Assembly: GCA_913776825.1 (NCBI GenBank)
Contig: CAJYPV010000032.1
Span: 186,001-250,000, forward strand
Origin: Burkholderiaceae bacterium
GTDB taxonomy: Bacteria; Pseudomonadota; Gammaproteobacteria; Burkholderiales; Burkholderiaceae_C
DNA: 64,000 nucleotides
Direction of reading: 5' to 3'
The position numbers and the translations under genes were made by a program. The notes beneath the pieces were generated by a model, which was not told where the DNA came from, did not search any database, and saw only the letters and a list, made by a program, of their open reading frames with translations. This document shows, piece by piece, positions 51,074-60,601 of the stretch; position 1 is the stretch's first letter, and each line of letters begins with the position of its first letter.

Positions 51074-51104
51074 AAAAAAGCCCCACGGTCTTCACCGTGG
51101 GGCT
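51074..51104 (-). terminator. Rho-independent terminator of the di-haem oxidoreductase-like gene
   Basis: AGCCCCACGGT and ACCGTGGGGCT form a perfect 11-bp stem with a four-base loop. On the minus strand it is followed by six T residues, 18 bp after the stop of the leftward gene. Confidence 0.92.
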
Positions 51105-51121
51105 GTCGTCCATGCCTCAGA

Positions 51122-54103
51122 TCACAGCGAGTTGAGGAAGGCGATCAGGGCCTGTCGGTCCGCCGTGCTCACGTTGATGAAGCGCTGGCGGCTGGTGGCC
51201 GCTTCGCCACCGTGCCAGAGGATGGCTTCGGTCAGGGTGCGGGCGCGGCCGTCGTGCAGATAGCCGACCTTCACGCCACTGCCCGCCACCGCCTCGGTAT
51301 AGCCGATGCCCCACAGCGCCGACGTGCGCCACTGGCTGCCGCTGGCCTGGTCTTCCACCAGGTTGTCGGCCAGGTCGCTGCCCATGTCGTGCAGCAGCAG
51401 GTCGGTGTAAGGCTTGATCGTCTGATTGCGCATCTCGGCCAGTTCAGAGGCCAGACCGGTCTTCATCTCCGCCACGTGGCAAGCCGTGCAGCGAATGCTG
51501 GAGAAGACCTTCGCACCGGCAGCGACCTGGGTCGGATTCACATCCAGATAGGGCAGCGGGGTCACGCCCTTCGGGAAGCCGCTGGTCAGGCTGCGCTGCG
51601 CCGGGACGCCCAGTTGCGCGACATAGCGGGAGATCAGCTGCAGTTCGTCCTCGCTCAGGCCCTTCTCGGTCTTGTTGCGATTGCATTGGGCCGGGCCGGC
51701 CAGGCAGTCACGATTCGGATAGATCGGCGAGGTCACCGACATGTCCAGCAGCGCGGCACTGGCGGTCTGATGGCGCAGGCTGAACTTGGTCGCCTTCCAG
51801 CCATAGCGGCCGACGCGGACCTGCCCGGTCTCCGGGTCATAGACCAGATTGGCCTGACCCTTCACACCGTCTTCATCCGGCGTGCTGCGCACCCGCGACA
51901 GGATGTCCGCATCCGGAATCGCTTCCAGCAGACCCATGCCGATCACCGGCTGCGCGCTGCGCAGCGAGTAGACGGCCGGCGTCGGACCATCGAAGCTCAC
52001 CCGCGGCTTGCTCAGCGTGACCACGGTGCCGTCGGCCAGCGTCACCGTCTTGGTGTCGAAGCCGGCCACCCGCACGCTGTTGCCCCAGTCCTGCATCGCG
52101 CCGCTGGTCAGCGAGCGCGCATTCATCTGCACCGCCAGACCATAGACCGGATGCGGCTGCTGCTTGCCGTTGGCATCCACGGCAGCGGTGCGCACGGCCA
52201 TGGTGTCCAGGCGCTGATTGATCACCTGCGGCGCCAGGCTGCGGCCGTTGTTGATGTGGCAACCGAAGCAGTTGGTCTGGTTGAAGCGCGGACCCTGCAG
52301 CTTCACCGCTGCGGTGTTGCGGTCGTTGCCGGCCTCGTTGTGATCGCCCGTCCACATGTTGGTGTGGAACCAGCGGCGACCCTCCACGAAGCGCTGCATG
52401 TTCTGCATGCCGATCTGCGTGTTGGGCTGCTGGAACATGAAGGTGGCGTTGTCGGCATAGTCGTAGGAGATCGAGCCGGTGCCGCCTTGCAGCGTTTCCG
52501 CAGGAAGCGGTGCGTTCATCAGGCGCGGCTGAATGCCATACCAGGGACGCAGACCACTGCCCACCACATAGGTCACTTCATTGGTGTAGTAGCGGAAGTT
52601 GCCGCTGTCGCCGATGGCATCCATCGCCGCACGGCTGGAGAAGAACGAGCCAGTGAACTCGATCGCATCGCCGACCTTCAGATTGCGCGATGACACGTTG
52701 ACGCCATTCGGCACCAGCACGCCATTCGCATCCGGCGCGACATCGCGATGACCCGGCACGTTGTCCAGCACCACCGAGCAGCCGTCATTGGCGCCCACCA
52801 CACCGCCATAGCCAGTCGTCGGCTTGAGCAGCGCGCCTTCGGGCGGCTTGGGCACCACGGCGCAGGAGGTCAGCTCCTTGAAGCCATCGGTGTAGGTGGT
52901 GTTGTCCAGCAGCGTGCCGGGCGACATCCAGCCATAACCGGTGACGCCCGGTTCATCGAAGCGACGGAAGAACGAATGACCGCCGCCGCGCTGCGCCTGC
53001 TGGTAGTACTGGTTGATGACGATGCGCGGCTTGGTCACGCCGGGCACGCGGCTGTTGTCGATGAACTCGACGCCCCAGGTGCGGTTCTTGAAGTAGTTGG
53101 CGATGAAGTTCAGATAGGCGCCCGGACCCTTGTCCACCGGCTTGCCATTCGCATCGACCGTTGCGTTGGTGCCGTAGCCGATCTCCGCCCAGTCCTCGCC
53201 GCGCTCGCGCGCATGGCGGGAGCGACCGACGAAACCGAAGCGGGTGACCAGCGTGCCGTCCGGCAGCGTGAACTGGGTCTGCTCCAGCACGGTGGGCACC
53301 GTCGGCGCGATGACGGTGGCGCCGACCGGCGGCGTCGGGAAGGCCGAGGTGGCCAGCGCGGGGAGCGTGTTGTCATTGCCCGGGCCGTTGAAGCTCACCT
53401 CGAACAGCGAGTAGCCGTACTGGGTGGCCCGTGCCACACCTTGCAGCCGCACGTATCGCACGTTGGCGTTCAGGTTGAAGAACTCTTCCGTGCCGCCCTG
53501 GCCGCCGGCGACATAGCGCAGCTGGTACCAGGTCTCGCCGTCATCGGAGACCTGCAGCGCATATTCCTTGCCGTAGGCGTTCTCCCAGGTCAGCTTCATG
53601 TAGCCGAGCGGGGTCTTGGCGCCGAAGTCGAACTGGATCCAGGCCTTGTCGTCCTGATTGCTGGCCCACCGGGTGGTCAGGCTGCCATCGATGGCCTTGT
53701 CCGGACCGTTGTTGTTGTTCTCCGATGCGCTCGCGGTGGCCTTGACCACCTTGACCGCAGCGCCCGGCTTGCTCAGGTCCACGCCGGACGGCAACTGCAG
53801 CGACGGCGGCAGTGCCGGCGCGGCCGAGCCGGTGCCGGTCGGCAGCGAGGGCGGCGTCGGCGCCGGAGGCGGCAGCTCGGGCTCATCCGTGCCGCCCACG
53901 GGCGACGAAGGCGTCGGCGACGGCGCGGGCGTGCCTGCGACCGGCTGGGTATCGGTCGAACCGCCGGACGAGGATCCACCGCCGCAGGCGGTCAGCACGC
54001 CGGCGGCGCTCACGGCGACCACGGCGCCGAACATGAGACTCCACAGAGTCCTCGGAAGGGGGCAGGCCGACGTCGGTTCAGCCTGGGAAGGGGTGTGGCG
54101 CAT
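51122..54103 (-). CDS. Di-haem oxidoreductase (DUF1111-type) lipoprotein with discoidin domain
   Basis: The 993-aa product has a lipoprotein signal (AVSAAGVLTAC), a Ser/Gly/Pro linker, an F5/8 type C (discoidin) carbohydrate-binding domain (about 110-245, with DKAIDGSLTTRWAS and WIQFDFG) and a C-terminal di-haem oxidoreductase region. Two haem-c sites are visible, CFGCH (about 611) and CTACH (about 871), with LLHDMGSDLADN and ALWGIGYTEA typical of the family. It should transfer electrons in the periplasm or at the cell surface; the discoidin domain suggests binding to a glycan or matrix. The ATG at 54103 has an AGGAG site; the longer ORF upstream is not supported. Confidence 0.88.
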   Translation of the reverse strand: MRHTPSQAEPTSACPLPRTLWSLMFGAVVAVSAAGVLTACGGGSSSGGSTDTQPVAGTPAPSPTPSSPVGGTDEPELPPPAPTPPSLPTGTGSAAPALPPSLQLPSGVDLSKPGAAVKVVKATASASENNNNGPDKAIDGSLTTRWASNQDDKAWIQFDFGAKTPLGYMKLTWENAYGKEYALQVSDDGETWYQLRYVAGGQGGTEEFFNLNANVRYVRLQGVARATQYGYSLFEVSFNGPGNDNTLPALATSAFPTPPVGATVIAPTVPTVLEQTQFTLPDGTLVTRFGFVGRSRHARERGEDWAEIGYGTNATVDANGKPVDKGPGAYLNFIANYFKNRTWGVEFIDNSRVPGVTKPRIVINQYYQQAQRGGGHSFFRRFDEPGVTGYGWMSPGTLLDNTTYTDGFKELTSCAVVPKPPEGALLKPTTGYGGVVGANDGCSVVLDNVPGHRDVAPDANGVLVPNGVNVSSRNLKVGDAIEFTGSFFSSRAAMDAIGDSGNFRYYTNEVTYVVGSGLRPWYGIQPRLMNAPLPAETLQGGTGSISYDYADNATFMFQQPNTQIGMQNMQRFVEGRRWFHTNMWTGDHNEAGNDRNTAAVKLQGPRFNQTNCFGCHINNGRSLAPQVINQRLDTMAVRTAAVDANGKQQPHPVYGLAVQMNARSLTSGAMQDWGNSVRVAGFDTKTVTLADGTVVTLSKPRVSFDGPTPAVYSLRSAQPVIGMGLLEAIPDADILSRVRSTPDEDGVKGQANLVYDPETGQVRVGRYGWKATKFSLRHQTASAALLDMSVTSPIYPNRDCLAGPAQCNRNKTEKGLSEDELQLISRYVAQLGVPAQRSLTSGFPKGVTPLPYLDVNPTQVAAGAKVFSSIRCTACHVAEMKTGLASELAEMRNQTIKPYTDLLLHDMGSDLADNLVEDQASGSQWRTSALWGIGYTEAVAGSGVKVGYLHDGRARTLTEAILWHGGEAATSRQRFINVSTADRQALIAFLNSL

Positions 54104-54704
54104 TGCGCTCCTGCGGGTGCGAGAGAAGGAGACTCCACCAGGCGCGCGACAGCCTCGTCCCGGTGTACTTGGGCCTCGTTCAAGCAGAGAACGTGCCGGT
54201 TTCCATCTGTCACATTTGGGCGTGGAATGACGGGAATCGTCGCTTTGGCCGACGAGAACCCCCCGCTTGTGAATCGGTTGTGCGATATGACGATGGCGGC
54301 CGGGTCGCGTTTTGTCAGAGAGCGACAATTTGTGTCACTTCCTTTGCCCAGTTTCGTCGCGCCATTCGATTTCGAATGACGGCATTCACGATTCAATCCG
54401 GCGAATGGCGCGCGCCAATGGCGGGCATCGCCCTGCGCCGAATCCCTCAAGTGCGGGATGGCGAGTCGAGCGGGCCGGGGGCGGGTGATTGATCAGCTGT
54501 GTCCCCTCCACTGACATCGCGGTGTCCCCTGCTTTCAGGTGCTGCATGGGACAAGGGCGACGTCGGCGCTCACAGGGACGACCACCGCGCTCCGACCCTC
54601 GCCCACGGGTAGCCTGAAGCGATCAATCCCGACGCATGAGGACCCTGGATGCCGCAGGCGGCCAGGTCGATTCGGCCTACAGTCGGCGGCAAGGAGTTGC
54701 CCGC
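54104..54704. other. Divergent regulatory region
   Basis: This 601-bp gap separates the leftward di-haem oxidoreductase gene from the rightward haemolysin III gene. It contains CATTCGA-TT-TCGAATG (54363-54378, 7-bp perfect arms), the 12-bp palindrome TGGCGCGCGCCA (54406-54417) and a repeated GTGTCCCCT (about 54498-54532). Short ORFs here have no coding features. It probably holds both promoters. Confidence 0.4.
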
Positions 54705-55394
54705 ATGACTGACCTGACCCCCACCGCCCGTTCGACCGTGGCCCTCGACCGCCCTCAGACGCTCGGCGAGGAGATCGCCAATGCGATCAGTCACGGGCTG
54801 GGCACGCTGCTGGCGATCGCTGCGCTGCCGATCCTGGTCAGCCGCGCCATGGGGCATGGCAGCCTGACCGACGTGGTGGCGGCGGCGATCTTCGCCTCCA
54901 CCGGGATCCTGCTCTACGGGATCTCCACGCTCTATCACGCGCTGCCTGCCCGACTGGCCAATGGCCGCCTCAAGGCCTGGCTGATGCGGCTGGACCATGC
55001 GGCGATCTATGTCTTCATCGCCGGCAGCTACACGCCGTTCACCCTGGGCGTGCTGCACACCGGTCCGGGCGTGACCTTGCTGATCGCCGTCTGGGCGGCC
55101 GCCGCCTTTGGCGTGACCATCAAGCTGCTCAACCGCCTGCGCCATCCGCTGGTCTCGACCGGGCTCTATCTCGCGATGGGGTGGGTGGTGGTGCTGGCGA
55201 TCGGGCCGCTGGTGGAGCGCACGCCCGGCCCCGGCCTTGCGCTGCTGGTCGCGGGCGGCTTGAGCTACACCCTGGGCGCGGTGGTCTTCCTGCTGGACAA
55301 CAAGGTGCGCTATGCCCATTTCGTCTGGCACCTGTTCGTGCTCGGCGGCAGCGTGTGTCACTTCTTTGCCGCGCTCTTCTATGCCTATGGCTGA
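54705..55394 (+). CDS. Haemolysin III / TrhA (PAQR-like) membrane protein
   Basis: The 229-aa product has seven predicted transmembrane helices and the family's conserved polar residues: EEIANAISHGLGTLLAI near the N-terminus, YGISTLYHALP, LDHAAIYVFIAGSYTPF and a final HFVWHLFVLGGSVCHFFA. The His/Asp/Ser set is thought to bind zinc, as in PAQR proteins, where related members have hydrolase activity. The ATG at 54705 has AAGGAG eight bases upstream. Confidence 0.9.
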   Translation: MTDLTPTARSTVALDRPQTLGEEIANAISHGLGTLLAIAALPILVSRAMGHGSLTDVVAAAIFASTGILLYGISTLYHALPARLANGRLKAWLMRLDHAAIYVFIAGSYTPFTLGVLHTGPGVTLLIAVWAAAAFGVTIKLLNRLRHPLVSTGLYLAMGWVVVLAIGPLVERTPGPGLALLVAGGLSYTLGAVVFLLDNKVRYAHFVWHLFVLGGSVCHFFAALFYAYG

Positions 55395-55572
55395 GCGTCG
55401 GGCCTGAGCCAGCCTGACTTGGCGAGGGCTGCGCATCCCGCTGGAGCCGGCAGGTCCCAACGACTTGGACGATGGCCCTGATCCTGCGTCGGACCTTCGG
55501 ATTTCCCGTACGCCGACTTGACGCCTTGTTGATAAGCTTGCCCGCGCACAGAACCACGCAGGGAGCCAGGCG

Positions 55573-56076
55573 ATGACGCAATTGCAGGTGAATGGCAAAA
55601 CGGTCGAGGTGGACGCCGATGGCGACACCCCGTTGCTTTGGGCGCTGCGAGAGCAGCTCGGCCTGACGGGTACCAAGTACGGCTGCGGTCTCGCCCAGTG
55701 TGGCGCCTGCACCGTGCATCTGAATGGCGAGGCGGTCCGAAGTTGCGTGCGGCCGCTCTCCTCCGTCGCGCCGACGGACAAGATCACCACCATCGAAGGC
55801 CTGTCGCCGCAAGCCAGCCATCCGGTCCAGCAGGCCTGGTTGAAGCTGGACGTGCCCCAGTGCGGCTTCTGCCAGAGCGGCATGATCATGGCCGCCGCGG
55901 CCCTGCTGAAAGAGAAACCCAAGCCCACCGATGCCGACATCGATGCGGCCATCACCAACATCTGCCGCTGCGGCACCTACAACCGGGTGCGCGCCGCGAT
56001 CCATCTGGCCGCGGGCCAGGTGCCGCGCAAATCCATCGCCATTCGTCTGCTGGACGCCAACGGGAGCGAAGCATGA
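55573..56076 (+). CDS. (2Fe-2S) subunit of a molybdenum hydroxylase (IorA/CoxS-like)
   Basis: The 167-aa product has a plant-type ferredoxin domain with cluster motif [12 protein letters not shown]...C and an all-helical domain with [10 protein letters not shown] and [11 protein letters not shown]. This is the small subunit of xanthine-dehydrogenase-family enzymes of the two-subunit type that send electrons to cytochromes instead of NAD. Its stop overlaps the next start by ATGA. Confidence 0.93.
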   Translation: MTQLQVNGKTVEVDADGDTPLLWALREQLGLTGTKYGCGLAQCGACTVHLNGEAVRSCVRPLSSVAPTDKITTIEGLSPQASHPVQQAWLKLDVPQCGFCQSGMIMAAAALLKEKPKPTDADIDAAITNICRCGTYNRVRAAIHLAAGQVPRKSIAIRLLDANGSEA

Positions 56077-58370
56077 ACGCGCCGCGCGAACTGACGCAAG
56101 ACCCGACCCCGTCCGATTCGATGGACGCATCCATCGCCGCCTCCGACCCGGCCGCTCCGCGCGCGCCGTCGCGGCGCTTCTTCCTGCAGAGCTCGGCAGC
56201 GGCGGCCGGCGGCCTGATGCTGTCCTTCCATGTCCCGGGCCTGACCGCGCCGGCCGATGCCACGCCCGTCTCCGCCGCCACGGCCGCGCCGGGCGCGACC
56301 AGCGGCACGCCGGAGATCAATGCCTGGGTGGTGGTGCAGCCGGATGATGCGGTGATCATCCGCATCGCCCGCTCCGAGATGGGCCAGGGCACGCTCACCG
56401 GCCTCGCGCAGTTGGTCGCCGAAGAGCTGGACTGCGACTGGAGCAAGGTCCGCACCGAATACCCGACCCCTGGCCAGAACCTCGCACGCAATCGCGTCTG
56501 GGGCAGCTTCTCGACCGGCGGCAGCCGTGGCGTGCGCGAATCCCACGATTACATGCGCAAGGGTGGCGCGGCGGCGCGACTGATGCTGATGCAGGCCGCG
56601 GCGGATCAATGGAAGGTGCCGATGGCCGAGCTGGCCACCGCCAACGGCCAGATCCGCCACATGCCGAGCGGCCGCACGACGACCTACGGCCCGCTGGCCG
56701 CCGCCGCCGCCAAGCTCACGCCGCCCGCAGATCCCGCGCTGAAGGATCCCAAGACCTGGCGCCTCGCCGGCCAGCCCTACCAACGGCTGGACACGCGCGG
56801 CAAGCTCGATGGCAGCCAGGTCTACGGCATGGACCTGCGCCTGCCCGGCATGCTCAATGCGGCGATCAAGGATTGCCCCGTCTTCGGCGGCAAGGTCAAG
56901 CGCTTCGATGCGGCGGCCATCGCCGGCAAGCCCGGCGTGAAGCAGGTCCTGCAGGTGGGCGACAGCGCGGTGGCGGTGGTCGCTGACACCTGGTGGCGAG
57001 CCAAGACCGCCCTCGACGCGCTGCCGATCGAATGGGACGAAGGCCCGAATGCCAAGCTCGACAGCGACCAGATCGCCGCCATGCTCAAGGCCGGTCTGGA
57101 CGCGGAGGAGGCCGCCCTGGGCCAGCGCCAGGGCGATCCCAAGGCGGGGCTGAACGGAGCGGCGCGACGGATCGAGGCGACCTACAGCTATCCGTTCCAG
57201 AACCACGCCACGATGGAGACGATGAACGCCACCGCGCGTTGGACGCCACAGCGTTGCGAGGTCTGGACGCCGACCCAAAACGGCGAGGCGGCGCTGGCCG
57301 CGGCGTCCGAAGCGGCGGGCCTGCCGCCCGCGCAATGCGAGGTCTACAAGCTGCATCTGGGCGGCGGCTTCGGCCGACGCGGCGCGGTGCAGGACTGGGT
57401 GCGCCAGGTGGTGGCGATCGCCAAGGCCATGCCGGGCGTGCCGGTGAAGCTGATCTGGAGCCGTGAGGAGGACATGCTCCACGGCCGCTATCACCCGATC
57501 ACCCAGTGCAAGCTGACCGCGGGCCTGGACGCGCAGGGCAAGCTGCAGGCGCTGCACATGCGGATCTCCGGCCAGTCCATCCTGGCGGGCATCTTTCCGC
57601 AGAACATCAAGAACGGCGTCGATCCGGTGGTCTTCCAGGGCCTCAGCGACGGCGGCACCGAAGGCGCGTTCGGCTACAGCGTGCCGAACCTGCTGATCGA
57701 TCATGCGATGCGCAACCCGCCGGTGCCGCCCGGCTTCTGGCGCGGGGTGAACCTCAACCAGAACGCCATCTACGTCGAGAGCTTCATCGACGAGATCGCC
57801 CATGCCACCCGGCGCGATCCGCTGGAACTGCGGCGCGAGCTGCTGGCCAAGTCGCCTCGCCATCTGGCGGTGCTGAATGCCGCCGCGGAGAAGGCCGGTT
57901 GGGGCAAGCCGCTTCCGAAGGGCCATCACCTGGGCCTGGCCCAGATCATGGGCTTCGGCAGCTATGTCGCGGCCTGCGCCGAGGTCTCGGTGGCGGCGGA
58001 CGGCACGCTCAAGATCCACCGCATCGTGGCCGCGACCGATCCCGGCCATGCGGTCAATCCGCAGCAGATCCAGGCGCAGGTGGAAGGCTCGTTCGTGTAC
58101 GGGCTGTCGGCTGCGCTGTTCGGTGAGATCACGGTGAAGGACGGCCGCGTTCAGCAGGACAACTTCCACACCTATCCGGTGGTGAAGATGGAGCACATGC
58201 CGCAGGTCGAGACGCTGGTGATGCCGTCCGGCGGTTTCTGGGGCGGGGTGGGCGAGCCGACGATCGCCGTGGCGGCGCCGGCGGTGCTGAACGCGATCTT
58301 CGCGGCCACCGGCCAGCGCATCCGCGACCTGCCGCTGTCCAAGCACACGCTCAAGCCGCGCGCGGCCTGA
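56073..58370 (+). CDS. Molybdopterin subunit of an aldehyde/isoquinoline-oxidoreductase-type hydroxylase
   Basis: The 765-aa product has a Tat signal ([20 protein letters not shown]) and the two-domain Mo-binding fold: [53 protein letters not shown] and the catalytic Glu in [12 protein letters not shown]. No FAD subunit is encoded, so it is of the IorAB/AldFGH-like class that passes electrons to periplasmic cytochrome c. The next gene encodes a c-type cytochrome resembling SoxX. The substrate, aldehyde or N-heterocycle, cannot be told from sequence. Confidence 0.92.
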   Translation: MNAPRELTQDPTPSDSMDASIAASDPAAPRAPSRRFFLQSSAAAAGGLMLSFHVPGLTAPADATPVSAATAAPGATSGTPEINAWVVVQPDDAVIIRIARSEMGQGTLTGLAQLVAEELDCDWSKVRTEYPTPGQNLARNRVWGSFSTGGSRGVRESHDYMRKGGAAARLMLMQAAADQWKVPMAELATANGQIRHMPSGRTTTYGPLAAAAAKLTPPADPALKDPKTWRLAGQPYQRLDTRGKLDGSQVYGMDLRLPGMLNAAIKDCPVFGGKVKRFDAAAIAGKPGVKQVLQVGDSAVAVVADTWWRAKTALDALPIEWDEGPNAKLDSDQIAAMLKAGLDAEEAALGQRQGDPKAGLNGAARRIEATYSYPFQNHATMETMNATARWTPQRCEVWTPTQNGEAALAAASEAAGLPPAQCEVYKLHLGGGFGRRGAVQDWVRQVVAIAKAMPGVPVKLIWSREEDMLHGRYHPITQCKLTAGLDAQGKLQALHMRISGQSILAGIFPQNIKNGVDPVVFQGLSDGGTEGAFGYSVPNLLIDHAMRNPPVPPGFWRGVNLNQNAIYVESFIDEIAHATRRDPLELRRELLAKSPRHLAVLNAAAEKAGWGKPLPKGHHLGLAQIMGFGSYVAACAEVSVAADGTLKIHRIVAATDPGHAVNPQQIQAQVEGSFVYGLSAALFGEITVKDGRVQQDNFHTYPVVKMEHMPQVETLVMPSGGFWGGVGEPTIAVAAPAVLNAIFAATGQRIRDLPLSKHTLKPRAA

Positions 58371-58390
58371 GCGGGCGGGGCGGTCGTCTC

Positions 58391-58810
58391 ATGGGCCTCG
58401 CCGACCTGTTGCTGGCGGGCAGCGTGCTGCTGCCTTTCCAGGTGACGGGCGATGCGATCCCGGCGCCCCTGGGCGGCCTGACCGGCGACGCGGCCCGTGG
58501 CCGCGCGCTGGTGGCCAGCCGCTCGCAGGGCCTGTGCCTGCTGTGCCATGCCGCGCCGATTCCGGAGGAGCGCCAGCAAGGGAATCTGGCGCCGGACCTG
58601 CAGGGCGTCGGCCAGCGGCTGGATGCGGGCCAGTTGCGCCTGCGGCTGGTGGCGCCGCACCGGGTGAATCCCGAGACGGTGATGCCCGCCTACTACCGCG
58701 CCGGTCCGGATGCCGGCCTGAACCGCGTCGCCGCTGAATTCGAGGGCAAGCCGGTGCTGACCGCGCAGCAGATCGAAGACGTGGTGGCCTACCTGAGGAC
58801 GCTCAAATGA
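58391..58810 (+). CDS. soxX: SoxX-like cytochrome c
   Basis: The 139-aa product has one haem-c site (CLLCH) and a downstream Met ligand region (VMPAYYRA). The GNLAPDLQGVG and QQIEDVVAYLRTLK segments are typical of SoxX. In thiosulfate oxidisers SoxX pairs with SoxA to attach sulfur to the SoxY cysteine. The N-terminal hydrophobic segment is a weak signal peptide. It follows the Mo subunit by 20 bp and overlaps SoxY by ATGA. Confidence 0.85.
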   Translation: MGLADLLLAGSVLLPFQVTGDAIPAPLGGLTGDAARGRALVASRSQGLCLLCHAAPIPEERQQGNLAPDLQGVGQRLDAGQLRLRLVAPHRVNPETVMPAYYRAGPDAGLNRVAAEFEGKPVLTAQQIEDVVAYLRTLK

Positions 58811-59304
58811 CCGGCGGCCGCATGTCATCGCCGAACGGGCAAGTCGCCTCACCGCTCGCCGTGACGGCATCTGAGCGGCGTGACCCGACACGCCGCTTGG
58901 TGCTGCAGGCCGGTGTCGGTGCGCTGCTGTTGCCGCGTCCGGCCTGGGCCGACCGCGCGACGCTGGAGCGCGCGGTGCTGGCCTTCACCGGCGGCGTCAC
59001 GCCGGAGGCCGGCGGGCTGGTCATCGACATCGCCCCGCTGATCGAAAACGGCAATGCGGTGCCGGTCACCCTGTCGATGGCCGAGCCGGCGCGGGTGATG
59101 GCGCTGTTCAATGAATTGAATCCGCAGCGTGAAGTCATCCAGGCCGAATTCGGACCCAGGTCGGGTGCGGCGCGCCTGGCCACGCGCATTCGCCTGGCCA
59201 CCAGTCAGCAACTGGTGGCGGTCGCCCAGACCGCCGACGGACGCTGGCGATCGCAGCGGGTCGATGTGGTGGTGACCCTCGCGGCCTGCGTGGAAGGCGG
59301 CTGA
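58807..59304 (+). CDS. soxY: SoxY sulfur-carrier protein
   Basis: The 165-aa product has a Tat-like signal (TRRLVLQAGVGALLLPRPAW) and the SoxY beta-sandwich with ENGNAVPVTLSM. It ends in ACVEGG: the substrate-binding Cys is kept but the usual GGCGG arm is altered. SoxY carries sulfur intermediates as a thioether-like adduct. The changed tail may affect which Sox partners it meets. Confidence 0.88.
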   Translation: MTGGRMSSPNGQVASPLAVTASERRDPTRRLVLQAGVGALLLPRPAWADRATLERAVLAFTGGVTPEAGGLVIDIAPLIENGNAVPVTLSMAEPARVMALFNELNPQREVIQAEFGPRSGAARLATRIRLATSQQLVAVAQTADGRWRSQRVDVVVTLAACVEGG

Positions 59305-59306
59305 CC

Positions 59307-59627
59307 ATGGCGCAGACCCGCATCACCCTGCCGGAGCGCGCCCGCGCCGGCGAGATCGTCGAGGTGCAATGGCTGATCGCCCATCCGATGGAGACCGGCT
59401 ACCGCGCCGATGACCGGGGTCAGGTCGTGCCGCGCAACATCCTGCGCCGCTTCGAATGCCTGTATCTGGGCGAGCGGGTGCTGCAGGTGTCGCTCTATCC
59501 GGCCATTGCCGCGAATCCGTATCTGTCGTTTTCGCTGCGCGCGGAGCGCAGTGGGCCGGTGGTCTTTCGCTGGGAGGGCGACCAGGGCTTCGTGCATCAG
59601 GAAGAGCGTCGCCTGGAGGTGAGCTGA
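59307..59627 (+). CDS. soxZ: SoxZ sulfur-carrier partner
   Basis: The 106-aa product lacks a signal peptide and has the SoxZ pattern RARAGEIVEVQWLIAHPMET and NPYLSFSLRAERSG. It forms the SoxYZ heterodimer and is exported with SoxY. It starts two bases after the SoxY stop. Confidence 0.92.
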   Translation: MAQTRITLPERARAGEIVEVQWLIAHPMETGYRADDRGQVVPRNILRRFECLYLGERVLQVSLYPAIAANPYLSFSLRAERSGPVVFRWEGDQGFVHQEERRLEVS

Positions 59628-60379
59628 TGCGGGCCTGGCTGCTGTTGCTGCCGCTGCCGCTGCTGCTCGGCGCGGGCCGTGACGACACGCCGATGGCGTC
59701 TCGGTCCGGCTTCGATGTCATGACGCCGGCCCTGCAGGCGATGCAGCGCGACGATGCGCAGAATCCGGCGCTGCTCTGGAGCGCCAACGGCGCCACGCAC
59801 TGGAAAGCGGAACCACCCAACGGCCGCCCTGCCTGCGTGGGCTGCCATGCGACGGGCATGGCCGGCGTGGCGGCGCGCTATCCGTCGTTCTCGGAGCCGC
59901 TGAAGCGGCCGGTCACCCTCAGCCAGCAGATCAATCGCTGCCGTACCGAGCATCAGGACCAGCCTGCCTGGACTTCGGAGAGCGAGGCATTGCTGGCGCT
60001 CTCCGCCTACATCGGGCAGCAGTCGCGCGGTCTGCCGATTGCGCCGCCGCAAGACGCTCGGCTGGACGAGTGGCGCCAAGCGGGGGAGGCCTTGTATCGG
60101 CAGCGCATGGGGCAGCTGAACCTGTCCTGCGCCCAATGCCATGAGGCCCGCGCGGGCCAGCGGCTGGCGGGCGCCACCATTCCCTCCGGACTGGCGACGG
60201 GCTATCCGATCTATCGGCTCGAATGGCAGGGCATGGGCTCGCTGCAGCGCCGGCTTCGCAACTGCACGACCGGCGTGCGCGCGGCGCCGTTGAACGAAGA
60301 GGCGCTGACGCAGGTGGAGCTCTACCTCATGCAGCGCGCGGCCGGGCTGCGGGTCGAGACGCCAGCGGTACGGCCGTGA
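59627..60379 (+). CDS. soxA: SoxA, di-haem L-cysteine S-thiosulfotransferase subunit
   Basis: The 250-aa product has a signal peptide (LLLLPLPLLLGAG) and two haem-c sites, CVGCH and CAQCH, with LNLSCAQCHEARAGQRLAGA, YPIYRLEWQGMGSLQRRL and a Cys in LRNC that can be the active-site or haem-ligand Cys. The start shares bases with the SoxZ stop (TGATG) and has a GGAGG site. No soxB, soxC or soxD follows; the next gene is the convergent opgH. Confidence 0.92.
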   Translation: MRAWLLLLPLPLLLGAGRDDTPMASRSGFDVMTPALQAMQRDDAQNPALLWSANGATHWKAEPPNGRPACVGCHATGMAGVAARYPSFSEPLKRPVTLSQQINRCRTEHQDQPAWTSESEALLALSAYIGQQSRGLPIAPPQDARLDEWRQAGEALYRQRMGQLNLSCAQCHEARAGQRLAGATIPSGLATGYPIYRLEWQGMGSLQRRLRNCTTGVRAAPLNEEALTQVELYLMQRAAGLRVETPAVRP

Positions 60380-60506
60380 CGCCGGGCTTCGGCGGGCACC
60401 TTGCGCTCGCCATCGCGGCTGCACGATTTGCCTTGCTGAGGCCGTGAGCACGCGCCGTCTTCATCGTTTGGGACGACGCTTGAACCGTTCGACCGCGTGA
60501 CCCCCA

Positions 60507-60549
60507 AAAGGCGCGCGGGCTGGGCGTTTTGACACGCCTCAGCCCGCGC
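60507..60549 (-). terminator. Rho-independent terminator of opgH
   Basis: GCGCGGGCTG and CAGCCCGCGC form a 10-bp stem, extended by four more pairs across a one-base bulge, around an 8-base loop. On the minus strand it is followed by TTTT, about 50 bp after the opgH stop. Confidence 0.75.
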
Positions 60550-60601
60550 TTCGGAGCCCTCGGTGGACGCCAGCCTCACGCTGGCGTCGGAAGACGAGGC
60601 C

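Noticed and set aside
54103-54492. 129-codon plus-strand ORF in the divergent regulatory region
   Set aside because: Its start coincides with the antisense of the di-haem gene start, its composition is not coding-like, and palindromes lie inside it.
55977-58346. 789-codon minus-strand ORF across the Mo-hydroxylase gene
   Set aside because: It is a shadow of the molybdopterin subunit, with the typical His/Arg/Gly-rich composition and no motif.
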